In this document: piece after piece, positions 50,716 through 60,000 of the stretch | Numbering within the stretch: position 1 is the first letter of the stretch | Layout: each line of letters opens with the position of its first letter | Assembly (NCBI RefSeq): GCF_910592395.1 | Contig: NC_088315.1 | Location: 66,501-126,500, forward strand | DNA length: 60,000 bases | Source: Lineus longissimus | Lineage: Eukaryota > Nemertea > Pilidiophora > Heteronemertea > Lineidae | Direction: 5' to 3' | Translations under genes and position numbers: made by a program | The notes under the pieces: model-generated | What the model saw: only the letters and a program-made list of their open reading frames with translations | Database searches by the model: none | Told to the model about the DNA's origin: nothing

Positions 50716-52160
50716 CTGCAAACATATTTATAAAAAATCGTATCATCAGTTTTTAACTTTGAGAGCATCAATACTAAAAGCTGATAGCTTTCACGACAAT
50801 CCCCCTTAGATTTGGTGGCTTTTTTCTTCTTGGCTGGGAATGACATCCAATTCTGTTCAAAGACGACGAATGATGGATGCTTGGCGCGTATGGAACTTAG
50901 AACTTTCGAGTTGTCAGCGACAACAACAGCGTTTTTATCCGAGTGTTTTTCTTGTTGTGTGGTGTAGCTTGGAGCACGGTCCACCTGTCACTAACACCAA
51001 GGAAAGAATGACGCACACTGAACCTCACACAGATTTCCACATCAAAAAACCTCCACAGAGGAAATAAGGCTGCATGAACATGAATGTTATCCACACAGTA
51101 AAAAATGACTTAATTATGCCCGCGGCATGAATTGATTGCGATCGTTTATATCAGAGAAAATGATCGCTTATATCAAGGAGTGATATTATCTAAACCATAT
51201 AATGGATTCGTTGAGACACAATAGGAAATTGGGTTTTCATGAAGTCTGTGAAACTGCAAATCCCAATAATTACGGTTATCAGGGCGTTCTTTGTGTCGTT
51301 CACGAAGAAGTTATGGGCCAGATGAAGCCAAGATGCGGAGGAGAATCCAACTGATGTGGTATTGGTTTGAATATCTCTATTATGCTTATCCGACTCACGC
51401 TGTAGAGAACATTCAGTGGGTGGCTTCAAAGACGTGCTTGGTGTAAATCACTAATTCGCTGGCACATCCTTCTTTTACTTGGTTTAACCTGCAAAGACTA
51501 AGATTAAAAAAGAAACGTGAGCGAAGGTGACATCAAAGAAGAAATGACTTTGTAGTTACGTACAGTAGTGGGCTTGAGAAGGCAACGCGACCAAGCATGG
51601 CCAGACCATATCTGATATCAACCATTAACAGTACAAACAGTTGAAGAACTCAGCGATGTAGTAAGTGATGCATTTTACCGGGAAGCGAATGCTTATTTTG
51701 ACATCAATGTATCCACAACAATATTTCTCCAATCAAACAAATCTAGTCGAAAGCCTTTCAAACATGATTAAACCCTCCATAGGCTACCTATCTTTATCAA
51801 TTAATGACCAACCTGACATATCAATTACCAGGTTCAACCTGATCATATGGACAGTGGAAGTGACACCAACAGGCCTCTCGTAGCTGTCTGATTCACACAA
51901 AATGTGTCAGACGTCAAGTACAGACCAATTTCATGACATTTTTAAACCGCTCATATCATTTCCAAGGTGATGCGTCGATTGGACAACTGGTGTTTTGCTG
52001 TCAGGTTGTGCCATTGCGGGGGGACGACTTTGCTTTGGCTCTAAACTTTGAAATCAACTCGTGTGTATTTAAAATATCACTCCATGATCACCCCTGATTG
52101 AAATGCCAGTTAGATTGGGACAATCTTCTTCCAAACTCCGATCTCTAATGTCAGGGGCCT
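50716..52160. other. Unique DNA upstream of the receptor exon
   Basis: A minus frame at 50709-50984 (91 codons, with lysine-rich AKKKKATKSKG) overlaps the small exon candidate. It has no recognised family. Two imperfect copies of GATCG(T/C)TTATATCA occur near 51138 and 51162. No promoter element could be assigned. Confidence 0.4.
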
Positions 52161-52164
52161 GGTG

Positions 52165-52245
52165 AAAAGAAAGCTTGTGGGTCTCGAATCTTTGACACTC
52201 CCTAGACGAGGCGGATGCCTTGGCCACGAGGCAATTGCGCCATTG
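52165..52245 (-). mobile_element. tRNA-derived SINE fragment
   Basis: On the minus strand: GCCTCGTGGCCAAGGCATCC, then CGCCTCGTCTAGGGAG, then AAGATTCGAGACCCAC. This follows the common tRNA-SINE head (A-box TGGCCAAGGC, phrase GGCATCCGCCTCGT, B-box GATTCGAGACC) with about 36 nt from A-box to B-box. The cloverleaf is degenerate, so this is a SINE head and not a tRNA gene. Confidence 0.5.
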
Positions 52246-52821
52246 GCTAAACTGGCAGTTTGAAGGAAGACTGCAGTCGGAATGCTAGCACGATCCCGTT
52301 ATGCGAGTATGATAAGAGTATTTCTACGATTCAACTCTTCCACGGAATGAAGCTGACTTTGCGGTTGGTTATGAACAATAACGCATAATCACGCCAATCA
52401 AGCTGCCATTGTTACCGGCGATACAATTGTTCAGTCCATTCACTCTAATGCGACCAGTTATTGATCTCCTCGATTGGTGATCTCTCCTGATATAACACCA
52501 TGTGGAGTAAGTAGCCTATTACACGCTGTGGCGAATCATATCGCCAATTCACTTCAACCAACAGTTAAGACTCACTTTAGTTCGTAAGTAGCAACTGGAG
52601 GAGATCACTTAATTCATGATATCACAATTAGTAGGTTCAAATCTGGTATCTCGTTATCATCAGTCCGCTGATCATTACACTCGCTTCAGAATATCAGAAG
52701 ATATAAGCAGAACAGTGTACACACTGATTTCTAGGCAGCACCTGATGCCCTTTGTTCTGTCATGAATTCCTTCTTTGCAGACTGATCTGAGGTGATCTTA
52801 TTATCATTTGCTAATGTACAT

Positions 52822-52995
52822 CATTTGTCTTCTAATTGTTCTTGATGTAGGTGACATACATTAATCATTTGTCTTCTAATTGTTCTTGATGTAGGTGACA
52901 TACATTAATCATTGGTCTCCCAATTGTTCTTGATGTAGGTAACATACATAAAACATGTGTCTCCTAATTGCTTTTGATGTAGGTATCATAAACCA
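52822..52995. repeat. 44-bp minisatellite, 4 copies
   Basis: The unit CAT(T/G)(T/G)GTCT… with TTCTTGATGTAGGTGACATA starts at 52822, 52866, 52910 and 52954. The first two copies are nearly identical and the last two diverged, so the array has decayed from the right. Confidence 0.9.
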
Positions 52996-55650
52996 TCCCT
53001 CGTCTAATAGTAACGCACCAATTACTCCTAGATCTTTTCATTACGGTGAATGAAAGTAACCCGATTCGCTGGCCGGTCATGATATTTCCAAGATCATGAT
53101 ATTCATATGCCACCCGCCACGACTAGAGGGATGTGATTTGTTAATGTACATGCGATAGTTATTTTACAAATGTTCTACTCGTAACAACTTAATATTTCCA
53201 CAGGTGTGGCGATCACTGAAGCCAACATTGCAGCGTTCAGCCCTTCCCCCAGGCACAGTTGGAACTAAAACCACACGTGGGATGCGTAGGATCTTGTGAG
53301 GAAATGATAGTAAAATGAAATTGTGTTTTGCTGTTAGCATAGTGGTATCTATTACTCGGTGCAAAGGTGGAACAAAATCAACTGAGCTATGATAACGGGC
53401 AGGAAAAGGCGCAACTGCTGGATCAATTTATCCAAAGATTCTTCTTTCTAACTTTGAGACACACTTTAGGAAATATGGCTAACGTGATGAAATCATCAAA
53501 TCATTCGCAACAACTGAGTGTTTCTTTGTATCGTCTTGAACATGTAATGTTCACATGTACGTAGATGGGGACATTTTCCATTCCAATATACCTACATCAG
53601 CTGGTACTGCTAATTGGCCTGGATTATATACCGATGACATGGTTATCATGATCGAACCTTGGAATGTAATCAAGACAGATGGGCAACTGTCATCATTTGT
53701 CAGCCGGTTGCTACATGCAAGGAGAGGTTCGCATGTGTGCTTCATCTATCGATATCTATAGGAAAACCAGCAGATACATGAACAAGTCGTCTGGCTAAGC
53801 AGCAATGGGGAAGTCATACTAGCTTTTCTGTACCAATGTGGTACTATCGTTCGTATAGATACAGACTGGAATATGTTCAAAGTAAGCAATGAACTGGCGG
53901 CACGATGTATTCAGTCTTGATTCCATACAATTCTCCCGGCTGCGCAATATCCTCGCCAACAAAATTGTCTCAATTATGTTATTTCGAATGTTCTTCCGAT
54001 TGGCTTATCATGCGCTTATGAAAATGGATTTATTCCTGCAGTGCTGATTCATGCATTCAACTGATGTTGTCCAACTGCCAAAGGGGAAATGCCACCAATC
54101 ATGGCAAGCAGGGTGGGCAACTCAAAAAGAAATAATTGGGGCTGTGTACAACTTTTATGCTAGAAATCAACAAGTTGGTCCAGCCGTTTTCGAATTGATT
54201 CTACATAATGACTTAAGGGCTTGTATAGCTTTCATGCCATAAATCAAAAAGCTCGCGTCCAGTCGTCTGTATTGATTCTCTCATTACATACTGAATTGGC
54301 AGTAATACGATATTTTCCATGAGAGTATTCAGAAATAACCACTCATAGGTCACTGAACATAAGTACAGGCAAGGTCGTGATAAGATTCGACGATTATGTT
54401 TAACAATCATAATTTCACAAGAACAAATATTAGTTTGAGTTTATCTCCTCTCTTATAATGCTGGATTCGATACGTAATCGGGACCATTCCGGAATGAATT
54501 CAATCTCATGATATTCAACCGAACGAATGAATTGAATTGCAACTGCTGTAAAGTGAAAGAATTGGATGGATTGAAATGACCTATTGACCAATTTAGCCAT
54601 GATTTTAGAAATACACTTTGCGGGATTTTCAACGATAATAGAACCAACTAGATCGAATGACACGGAACAATATCATAAAATGAATGCATGTTAATGGCAT
54701 TATCAAATTGTCTCCAACATTTTGCTTTTCGTGTCACGTAATAATTCCAAATGCCATATAACTTCACAATCCACTTTTCCGATGTAGACATAAAGTGGCA
54801 ATTATGAAAACGACCGACTGATAGAGAATTTACGACCGTAATCCAGATACCAAGTGGCACGTTCACGATCTAATCAATCCTAAACTGAATATGCCAGACA
54901 ATAATTGAAGACGGAAGTAGATACATATACATTACTTCAAATCATAACTTAATTAAGGCAGTCATGTTAGTATTCTCCAGATATCGATAAATAACGTAAT
55001 AGTTTATCCATTTCATTCTAGAAGTTGTCCGTTAACCATGTCAACGAAATATCAAACTGTATATTTTGGTTGCGAGTTCATCACCAAGTCAGTTTCAAAT
55101 GACAGTGAATCATTCTGCGAAATCTTTAAAATGATCGACACGTCCTAATACTGTGTGTATGTTGTTATTTGCTTACATCATTGTATGTCATAGGTTCAAT
55201 TCAATAACCCTCTTTTTTATAGGAAAGGCGAGATATGATACATGCAACCTTTTTACTTGTTTTGTCTGTTCATGAAACAATATCTTTGTTTCAGCGCCGT
55301 GCCCCAGAAAATCGCCCCGCTCTTGTCGATTGTGAAAACTGACGTATATGACGCTACTTCTATCCCAATTTCCCTAAACCTGAAAGATAGGAACGCGCAA
55401 CAGACACCACGCGATAGAACAGTACTATCTAGCAGGGGGCCAATGAAAAGATCAATTCGAGCTTTATCTAGCTATATATCGTCCCTAGTCAGAAATTACA
55501 TTCGATTCCCCATAAATTGTATATTTGGTGCATCTGAATTCTCCATTGAATTGGCAAATTCATATGCCAGCCACCGATTGAGTAGTAGATAACCAGGAGT
55601 CTAAGCAATCAGAAGATAATCTATACCAGCAGCGGGCATATGAACACGAA
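52996..55650. other. Unique DNA, no supported gene
   Basis: Open frames of 60-116 codons occur on both strands, several overlapping (for example 53551-53761), none with a family signature. A short direct repeat GATCATGATATT-like word flanks 53077-53095. The longest frame (plus 55242-55592, 116 codons) has a serine- and arginine-rich composition and no recognised domain. Confidence 0.45.
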
Positions 55651-55654
55651 TTTC

Positions 55655-55998
55655 AAAACCGGTCGGCGAACACCCCGCTATGACGACCAAGAATCGCCGG
55701 TCCCGAATGGTTTTCCTCTCAGCCCCAACAAATTTTTCGAACAAATTCAACTCTCAAGGATGAAAAAATTTCTAAATCCGAACATTTTTTTCACTTGTTT
55801 TTTTCTGCTCAAAATAAAGAAACATCATTAACCCCAAAAAATGTTTGGCTTTGAAAATTTTTCAGAATTTTTGAAAGTTCAACAAAACCTAATCATGCAT
55901 TTTGTCCCCGGATTTTCAACTTCACTAACGCGACCACCCGGTAACGCGACCATTCAACCTTGGTCCCATTAGTGGTCGTGTTACCGGGTTTCCAGTGT
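55655..55998. mobile_element. MITE-like element with terminal inverted repeats, copy C
   Basis: The left end reads AACCGGTCGGCGAACACCCC, then GCTATGACGACC. The right end, reverse-complemented, reads CACTGGAAACCCGGTAACAC, then GACCAC. Together these are degenerate terminal inverted repeats about 340 bp apart. The right terminus also folds on itself: ACCCGGTAACGCGACCA (55936-55952) pairs with TGGTCGTGTTACCGGGT (55973-55989), 17 bp with one G-T pair. The interior holds the T-rich 'cattaaccccaaaaaatg' core shared with copies A, B and D, linking all of them to one family. The style of the termini resembles pogo/Tigger-type Tc1-mariner non-autonomous elements; that assignment is inference. There is no transposase. 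Confidence 0.5.
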
Positions 55999-56540
55999 TT
56001 GGTGTATTTCCAATAATAGACTCTATTTTCTGGTAATTTGAGACGTATAAATGCGTTAGACGCTACCGAGCCTGGGTGAAGATAGGTATTGTGAACGAGG
56101 GAATAAGGGAGGAGAGGTTGTTCCAGATGTATCCGTATCAGGGTTGACAGTTCAACTACCTTTGGAAATCGAGTTTGCCATGCGTATCAGAGAAACTATT
56201 TCGATCAATGATATTGTCATTTCGATGATGAACTATTGATTTGCGTGCTCTCATCAAGACTAGTTTTGTTTAACCCATTCGTAACCGGAGTTGAATAATG
56301 TTCGCCCCAGTTCTTTCAGTATGAATACACCAAAGCAGTTTTTAAGACAAGATTCCAATATCGGCATTTTAAACGCCTTTCAAATACCAGTTTCCAATAT
56401 TCCAATAACTAATGATCCAGTGTACATAGTCATCCCACAGCAAATATCAGAAACCAATTGCTCCCAAAGAATCCTCCATACAAAATGACCAAGGTTCCCC
56501 ATGATTAAGGCTAACCTGATACGAGAAACCAGTAGAGTAC

Positions 56541-56546
56541 TTTATT
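56541..56546 (-). promoter_or_regulatory. Possible polyadenylation signal AATAAA
   Basis: AATAAA on the minus strand overlaps the stop codon of the candidate terminal exon. The hexamer is frequent by chance in AT-rich DNA, and the downstream GU-rich element was not established. Confidence 0.2.
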
Positions 56547-56675
56547 CTATGAGGGAAAGTACACACAAGTAGCGAGGGCCATTAATGTGTTCTGTGGGGC
56601 CGTAACGATGCTCGTCCCATTCCGCTGGAGGCAAGATGTTCCGAGGGTAAATAATGCTTACCATTAAAGCAGCTG
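56542..56675 (-). CDS. Candidate terminal exon, unknown product
   Basis: On the minus strand a good acceptor (CTGTTAACCACAG) precedes 44 codons (AALMVSIIYP … AEWDEHRYGPTEHINGPRY) ending at a TAA. This TAA overlaps a canonical polyadenylation signal AATAAA (56541-56546). The hydrophobic start followed by a YP…RYG pattern loosely recalls the third membrane segment of claudin/PMP22-type tetraspan proteins, but this is too weak to assign. An in-frame GTAAGC shortly after the acceptor is also a possible donor. Alternatively it is chance. Confidence 0.22.
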
Positions 56676-56708
56676 CTGTGGTTAACAGTTTACAGACTTT
56701 TAGCCAAG

Positions 56709-56826
56709 GGGTGATATGAATAAAGACTAGCAAATGCTTCTCTCTAAAACGCCATGTACATTTATACCAGGCCTTTCTGTACAAAATTGAAGTAAAAGCA
56801 TTTGCTCGTCTTTATTCATATCACCC
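56709..56826. repeat. 31-bp-arm inverted repeat (long hairpin)
   Basis: The arm at 56709-56739 (GGGTGATATGAATAAAGACT…) is the reverse complement of 56796-56826 (…GTCTTTATTCATATCACCC) with one mismatch in 31 bp. The 56-nt loop holds two further TGTACA words that can pair. RNA from either strand would form a near-perfect 31-bp stem. This fits a miRNA or endogenous-siRNA precursor, or a very small fold-back element. It shares no sequence with the other repeats here. Confidence 0.9.
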
Positions 56827-56914
56827 AATGTCGCTTAAGGACGATGAGAGGAAAACACGCATTGACGAACTACGAGATACGCACTGGCTGTTGGCCAAGG
56901 TCGCTTAGTCAAAA

Positions 56915-57100
56915 GTCAAAAAAGTCAAAATTCTGAAAAATTTTCATCATCGAGTCTGTTCAAAATTTTTTTAAAATTTCAGAGTCAAAAAAGTTTTGGG
57001 ACTGATAATGTTGGTTCATTTTGAGCCGAAAACAAAAGTGAAAAAAAATTTGGACTTTTTCTGACCCCAATCCTTTCATAAGTTCAAAATTTTGAAAAAT
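56915..57100 (+). mobile_element. Dispersed MITE-like element, copy D
   Basis: Same strand and order as copy A: 'gtcaaaattctgaaaaat', 'aaaaaagttttgggactgat', a run containing 'gaaaaaaaatttgg', and a final 'gttcaaaattttgaaaaat'. It lies about 1 kb from copy C in the opposite orientation, so the pair forms a large imperfect inverted repeat. Confidence 0.6.
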
Positions 57101-57164
57101 GTTCGGCGATTTGCAGAAACCATCACGCAAACTACACGATAACTCTTATGATTGCTGGAAGAGC

Positions 57165-57240
57165 CCGCTGTATAGAGTTGGGAAGACGGTAGAATTCGAT
57201 GACGAAGGTCTCGAGTTCAAATCGCCATGATCCTTGTTTT
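57165..57240 (+). mobile_element. Degenerate tRNA-like SINE head
   Basis: TATAGAGTTGGGAAGACGGT (A-box-like) is followed after about 35 nt by GAAGGTCTCGAGTTCAAATC (B-box-like, preceded by the GAAGGTC phrase common in tRNA-SINEs). The acceptor and T stems do not close well. It is probably a decayed SINE and possibly chance. Confidence 0.3.
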
Positions 57241-57539
57241 GTTTGCTCACTAGAGTCGTCTGCGATGAACGCTGACCGCGAATGTCGCTGCCAGAACGGG
57301 AAAGTCTGGTTCATTTAAAGTTACCGACAAGCTAAGCTGCAGTTGTACAATGTCCTCGCTCCTTTTCAATTGAGTCACGTAACGAACCCATCAACTTAAT
57401 TGCATCAATCATCGCATGAAAACAAACACGTTTTCTATTAACTGGTAATTAGTGTCTGTTAGGACAAAGTCACCGTTCAGTCGGATTTAAAACAGTGATG
57501 CCCTGGATCGAACTGTAATTAACTAATCAGGTAGTTTTT

Positions 57540-58040
57540 CCTCCTGGTCACCTAAATCCCACACCCAAGTTCTCCCTCTTAATCACAGTGAGCTAGATCA
57601 ATACGATAAACTGTCCCAGCCATTCTACTACAGGACAGGAAAGAGGCGAATAGGCACATTATCCTCCTGGTCACCTAAATCCCACACCCAAGTTCTCCCT
57701 CTTAATCACAGTGAGCAAGATCAATACGATAAACTGTCCCAGCCATTCTACTAGAGGACAGGAAAGAGGCAAATAGGCACATTATCCTCCTGGTCACCTA
57801 AATCCCACACCCAAGTTCTCCCTCTTAATCACAGTGAGCAAGATCAATACGATAAACTGTCCCAGCCATTCTACTAGAGGACAGGAAAGAGGCGAATAGG
57901 CACATTATCCTCCTGGTCACCTAAATCCCACACCCAAGTTCTCCCTCTTAATCACAGTGAGCTAGATCAATACGATAAACTGTCCCAGCCATTCTACTAC
58001 AGAACAGGAAAGAGGCGAATAGGCACATTATCCTCCTTAA
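57540..58040. repeat. 123-bp tandem repeat, 4 copies
   Basis: Units beginning CCTCCTGGTCACCTAAATCC start at 57540, 57663, 57786 and 57909, with a partial fifth at 58032. The copies differ at only a few positions: GAGCTAGATC or GAGCAAGATC, CTACAG or CTAGAG, and GCGAATA or GCAAATA. The period is 41 codons, but stop codons interrupt every unit in the frames inspected. Confidence 0.93.
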
Positions 58041-59041
58041 AAATCCTAGAAAAAGGGAAAGGGCTATAGACAATGGAGGATTTTTGGCCCTAGGATGTAC
58101 CGGTGATGGACATCTCGTCGAGTTAACAGTGCGAGCTTTAAGTGGTCGCATCATAAGTACTGAAAATTAGAGAGTGAATCAATAGAACGCAGCATACCTA
58201 ACGATGGGACTTGAAAAAGGCGCTATTCATCATTCATGTTGTACTTAGTAGGACAGAACTGGAGAATATTTAAGCACCAGCCAGCAACGCGTGGTTGAAT
58301 TATAAAGTACTAAAACTCATAGCTGGTGTGTGTTATTTGGGGGCTTTCGAGTATCCCACCTAGTTTTGAACAACTACACACTATCTAATAAGTTAAGATA
58401 ATGCATCTTCAGAAGGGCATATCAAATTTTGATGCAGTTTAGTGACGAAATACAACCATAAGTATTTTCATTCGCAAGATCCTTGCTAAACCATTTATTT
58501 TTTAGTAAAGAGATTTCTACTCAGTAAACAGCGCGTACAGCACAGAAGAATATATTTCGGAGCATTGTTAGACTCCAACCAGTCAGCGAGCTTTTGTAAT
58601 ATCCGTCTCTTTGTATAAATAGATGCCCAAAGGAAAACGAGGTACGGTATGTGTCCAAGATGCCGCAAACCGGCTGTTACCCGAGGTACAGTGTGCAGAA
58701 TGCGAAATTCGTGGCCTTCTTGCCATTTATACATTCACTGTAAGTCTACCAGATTCTTGCCTTTATTGGTGAACGAGATCATGTATGGGAACATGATACA
58801 TCGGCTTCAGCCAAGCATCCAACAGTATCACTGACATAAGATTGCTCTTCCACGAGCCAGGGAGATAAACCCGCAGGTATTTCATCCTTCATAATACTAG
58901 AAAGCTCCTTTGTTACCAGTGGAATCTTTCCATTCCATCGTACAGCTCAAGAACTGGGAAGCTAGGTTCACGAGTCATTCAAAGGACGACTCGAGGAGAC
59001 ATCAGATCTTGACTCAATCGTGTACTGTTCACGACACTTAC
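58041..59041. other. Unique DNA, no supported gene
   Basis: Overlapping opposite-strand frames at 58495-58834 have no family signature. No RNA gene or repeat was recognised. Confidence 0.45.
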
Positions 59042-59168
59042 ATGTAGGTTTCCAATCGCCCTTGATGTTATGGAGAATGAGAATAATGTCTCCCTTGTCC
59101 CCGACATTAGATCAGAAGGCGACACATTATCTTTATGAAGGCATTCCATCATTAATATTGATGATAGC
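59042..59168 (-). CDS. Candidate internal exon, unknown product
   Basis: On the minus strand, 127 bp from an AG (GCAGTGTAG) to a consensus donor (CTACAT/GTAAGT) are open for 42 codons (…NVSPSDLMSGTRETLFSFSI, TSRAIGNLH), entering with one extra base and leaving in phase 0. The tail pattern (polar stretch, alternating F-F-I, aliphatic-G-N-L) has a beta-strand look, vaguely like alpha-2-macroglobulin-type domains. That comparison is weak and I do not assign it. The 59278-59508 frame upstream on the same strand could belong to the same transcript. Confidence 0.22.
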
Positions 59169-59277
59169 CTACACTGCTGCATACTAGGACGTTTTTGTAT
59201 TGTATATAAAACCCAATGATATCTTGCTTAACATCTGGTTTGCAATCAAAGGGAGTAATGAATACGGATCCGTCTGA

Positions 59278-59508
59278 CTATGCTTGGCTTTTCATCGCTG
59301 TTTCCCAGTCTGCCACAATGATATCCCACATATGGTAATCATGCCGAGTAGTGCAAGAACATACGTCAAGACAAGAAGTTGAACATTTCAGTGGCACCAT
59401 TGCGGTGAAGGTGACCATTACCGTTTGATTGTCTTTCTCCATGAATCTGGCCGAAGGCATTTTCATTACATTGAGATACTGCTTATTTTGTTTCTGGATA
59501 TTTCTCAA
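59278..59508 (-). other. Open frame upstream of the candidate exon, unassigned
   Basis: 76 codons with a Cys-containing central segment (KCSTSCLDVCSCTTRHDYH) and a stop. No family is recognised, and there is no strong splice site at either end. It is listed because it lies on the same strand as, and just upstream of, a candidate exon. Confidence 0.15.
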
Positions 59509-60000
59509 TCATACTTGGCACATGAATAGATGACCCAAAGAATCTACAAGTACAATGTAGTTTGTGCTCCGCAGCCCCAAACGACGCAGACATGGACTCT
59601 TATCAATGTCATTTTACACGAACATCTGCAGGCAACAGATTATAATGACTGGAGACTGAACTAGCTTGACGCGTTCACACTCACTTGCTACTGATAAAAT
59701 GTTGCGGTATTGTGATTTACTCGAATGATACGTTTTTGGATTAATCTATGGGAACACCTGGTCGTGACATTTATATCAATAACAAGGTATAATGTACTCT
59801 GCAATGCTGATTTGCCGCGCTTTTCACAAGCAATGAGGAATTAGAAGAGTATAAATTACTGAGGACTTTGGCATTTCGGGACGTGTTTCGTTGATTTAGA
59901 TATATAAATGAAATGAGCGGTGTATTTTCAGTTTTTTCTTCAATTATTATGATAAAAGCTAACATGTGGTAACAAATATCATTTCAGACAAAGACGTTGA
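59509..60000. other. Unique DNA to the window edge
   Basis: AT-rich, with no feature recognised on either strand. Confidence 0.5.

Overview
This window is AT-rich eukaryotic nuclear DNA (about 60% A+T by eye), most likely from an invertebrate metazoan. The reasons are low gene density, intron-type splice signals, tRNA-derived SINE-like pieces, MITE-like inverted repeats, very large tandem arrays, and one recognisable animal gene fragment: the first coding exon of a GABA-B-type (class C) G-protein-coupled receptor. There are no operons, ribosome binding sites, CRISPR arrays or bacterial genes. The species cannot be named from the sequence; a marine deuterostome or mollusc is a guess.

Layout. 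1-6.2 kb: no convincing gene. 6.22-6.66 kb: 16 perfect copies of a 27-bp repeat. 8.44-8.60 kb: first copy of a dispersed T/A-rich element. 9.94-11.58 kb: about 27 copies of a 60-bp repeat with a 240-bp higher-order duplication. 11.6-15.4 kb: mostly featureless. 15.40-21.70 kb: about 71 copies of an 89-bp repeat containing roughly 13-unit (about 1.16 kb) block duplications. 21.7-22.55 kb: a unique island. 22.55-33.08 kb: 13 tandem copies of an about 800-812-bp unit, each with a tRNA-like sequence on the minus strand and a very uniform 198-bp open frame. 33.08-33.39 kb: the 89-bp repeat resumes for 3.5 copies, so the 800-bp array is enclosed by the 89-bp family. 33.4-50 kb: mostly unique non-coding DNA with two more dispersed-element pieces and a few weak exon candidates. 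50.10-50.39 kb (minus): the GABA-B-like exon. 52-58 kb: SINE pieces, a 44-bp and a 123-bp minisatellite, a MITE-like element with terminal inverted repeats, and a near-perfect 31-bp-arm hairpin. 58-60 kb: one or two weak exon candidates.

Almost all long open frames (including two overlapping frames of about 565 codons at 9.9-11.6 kb) are by-products of tandem repeats whose period is a multiple of three. About 19 kb, a third of the window, is tandem repeat. The items most worth pursuing are the nested array system at 15.4-33.4 kb with its uniform 198-bp core and tRNA-like module, the 31-bp-arm hairpin at 56.7 kb, and the orphan receptor exon.
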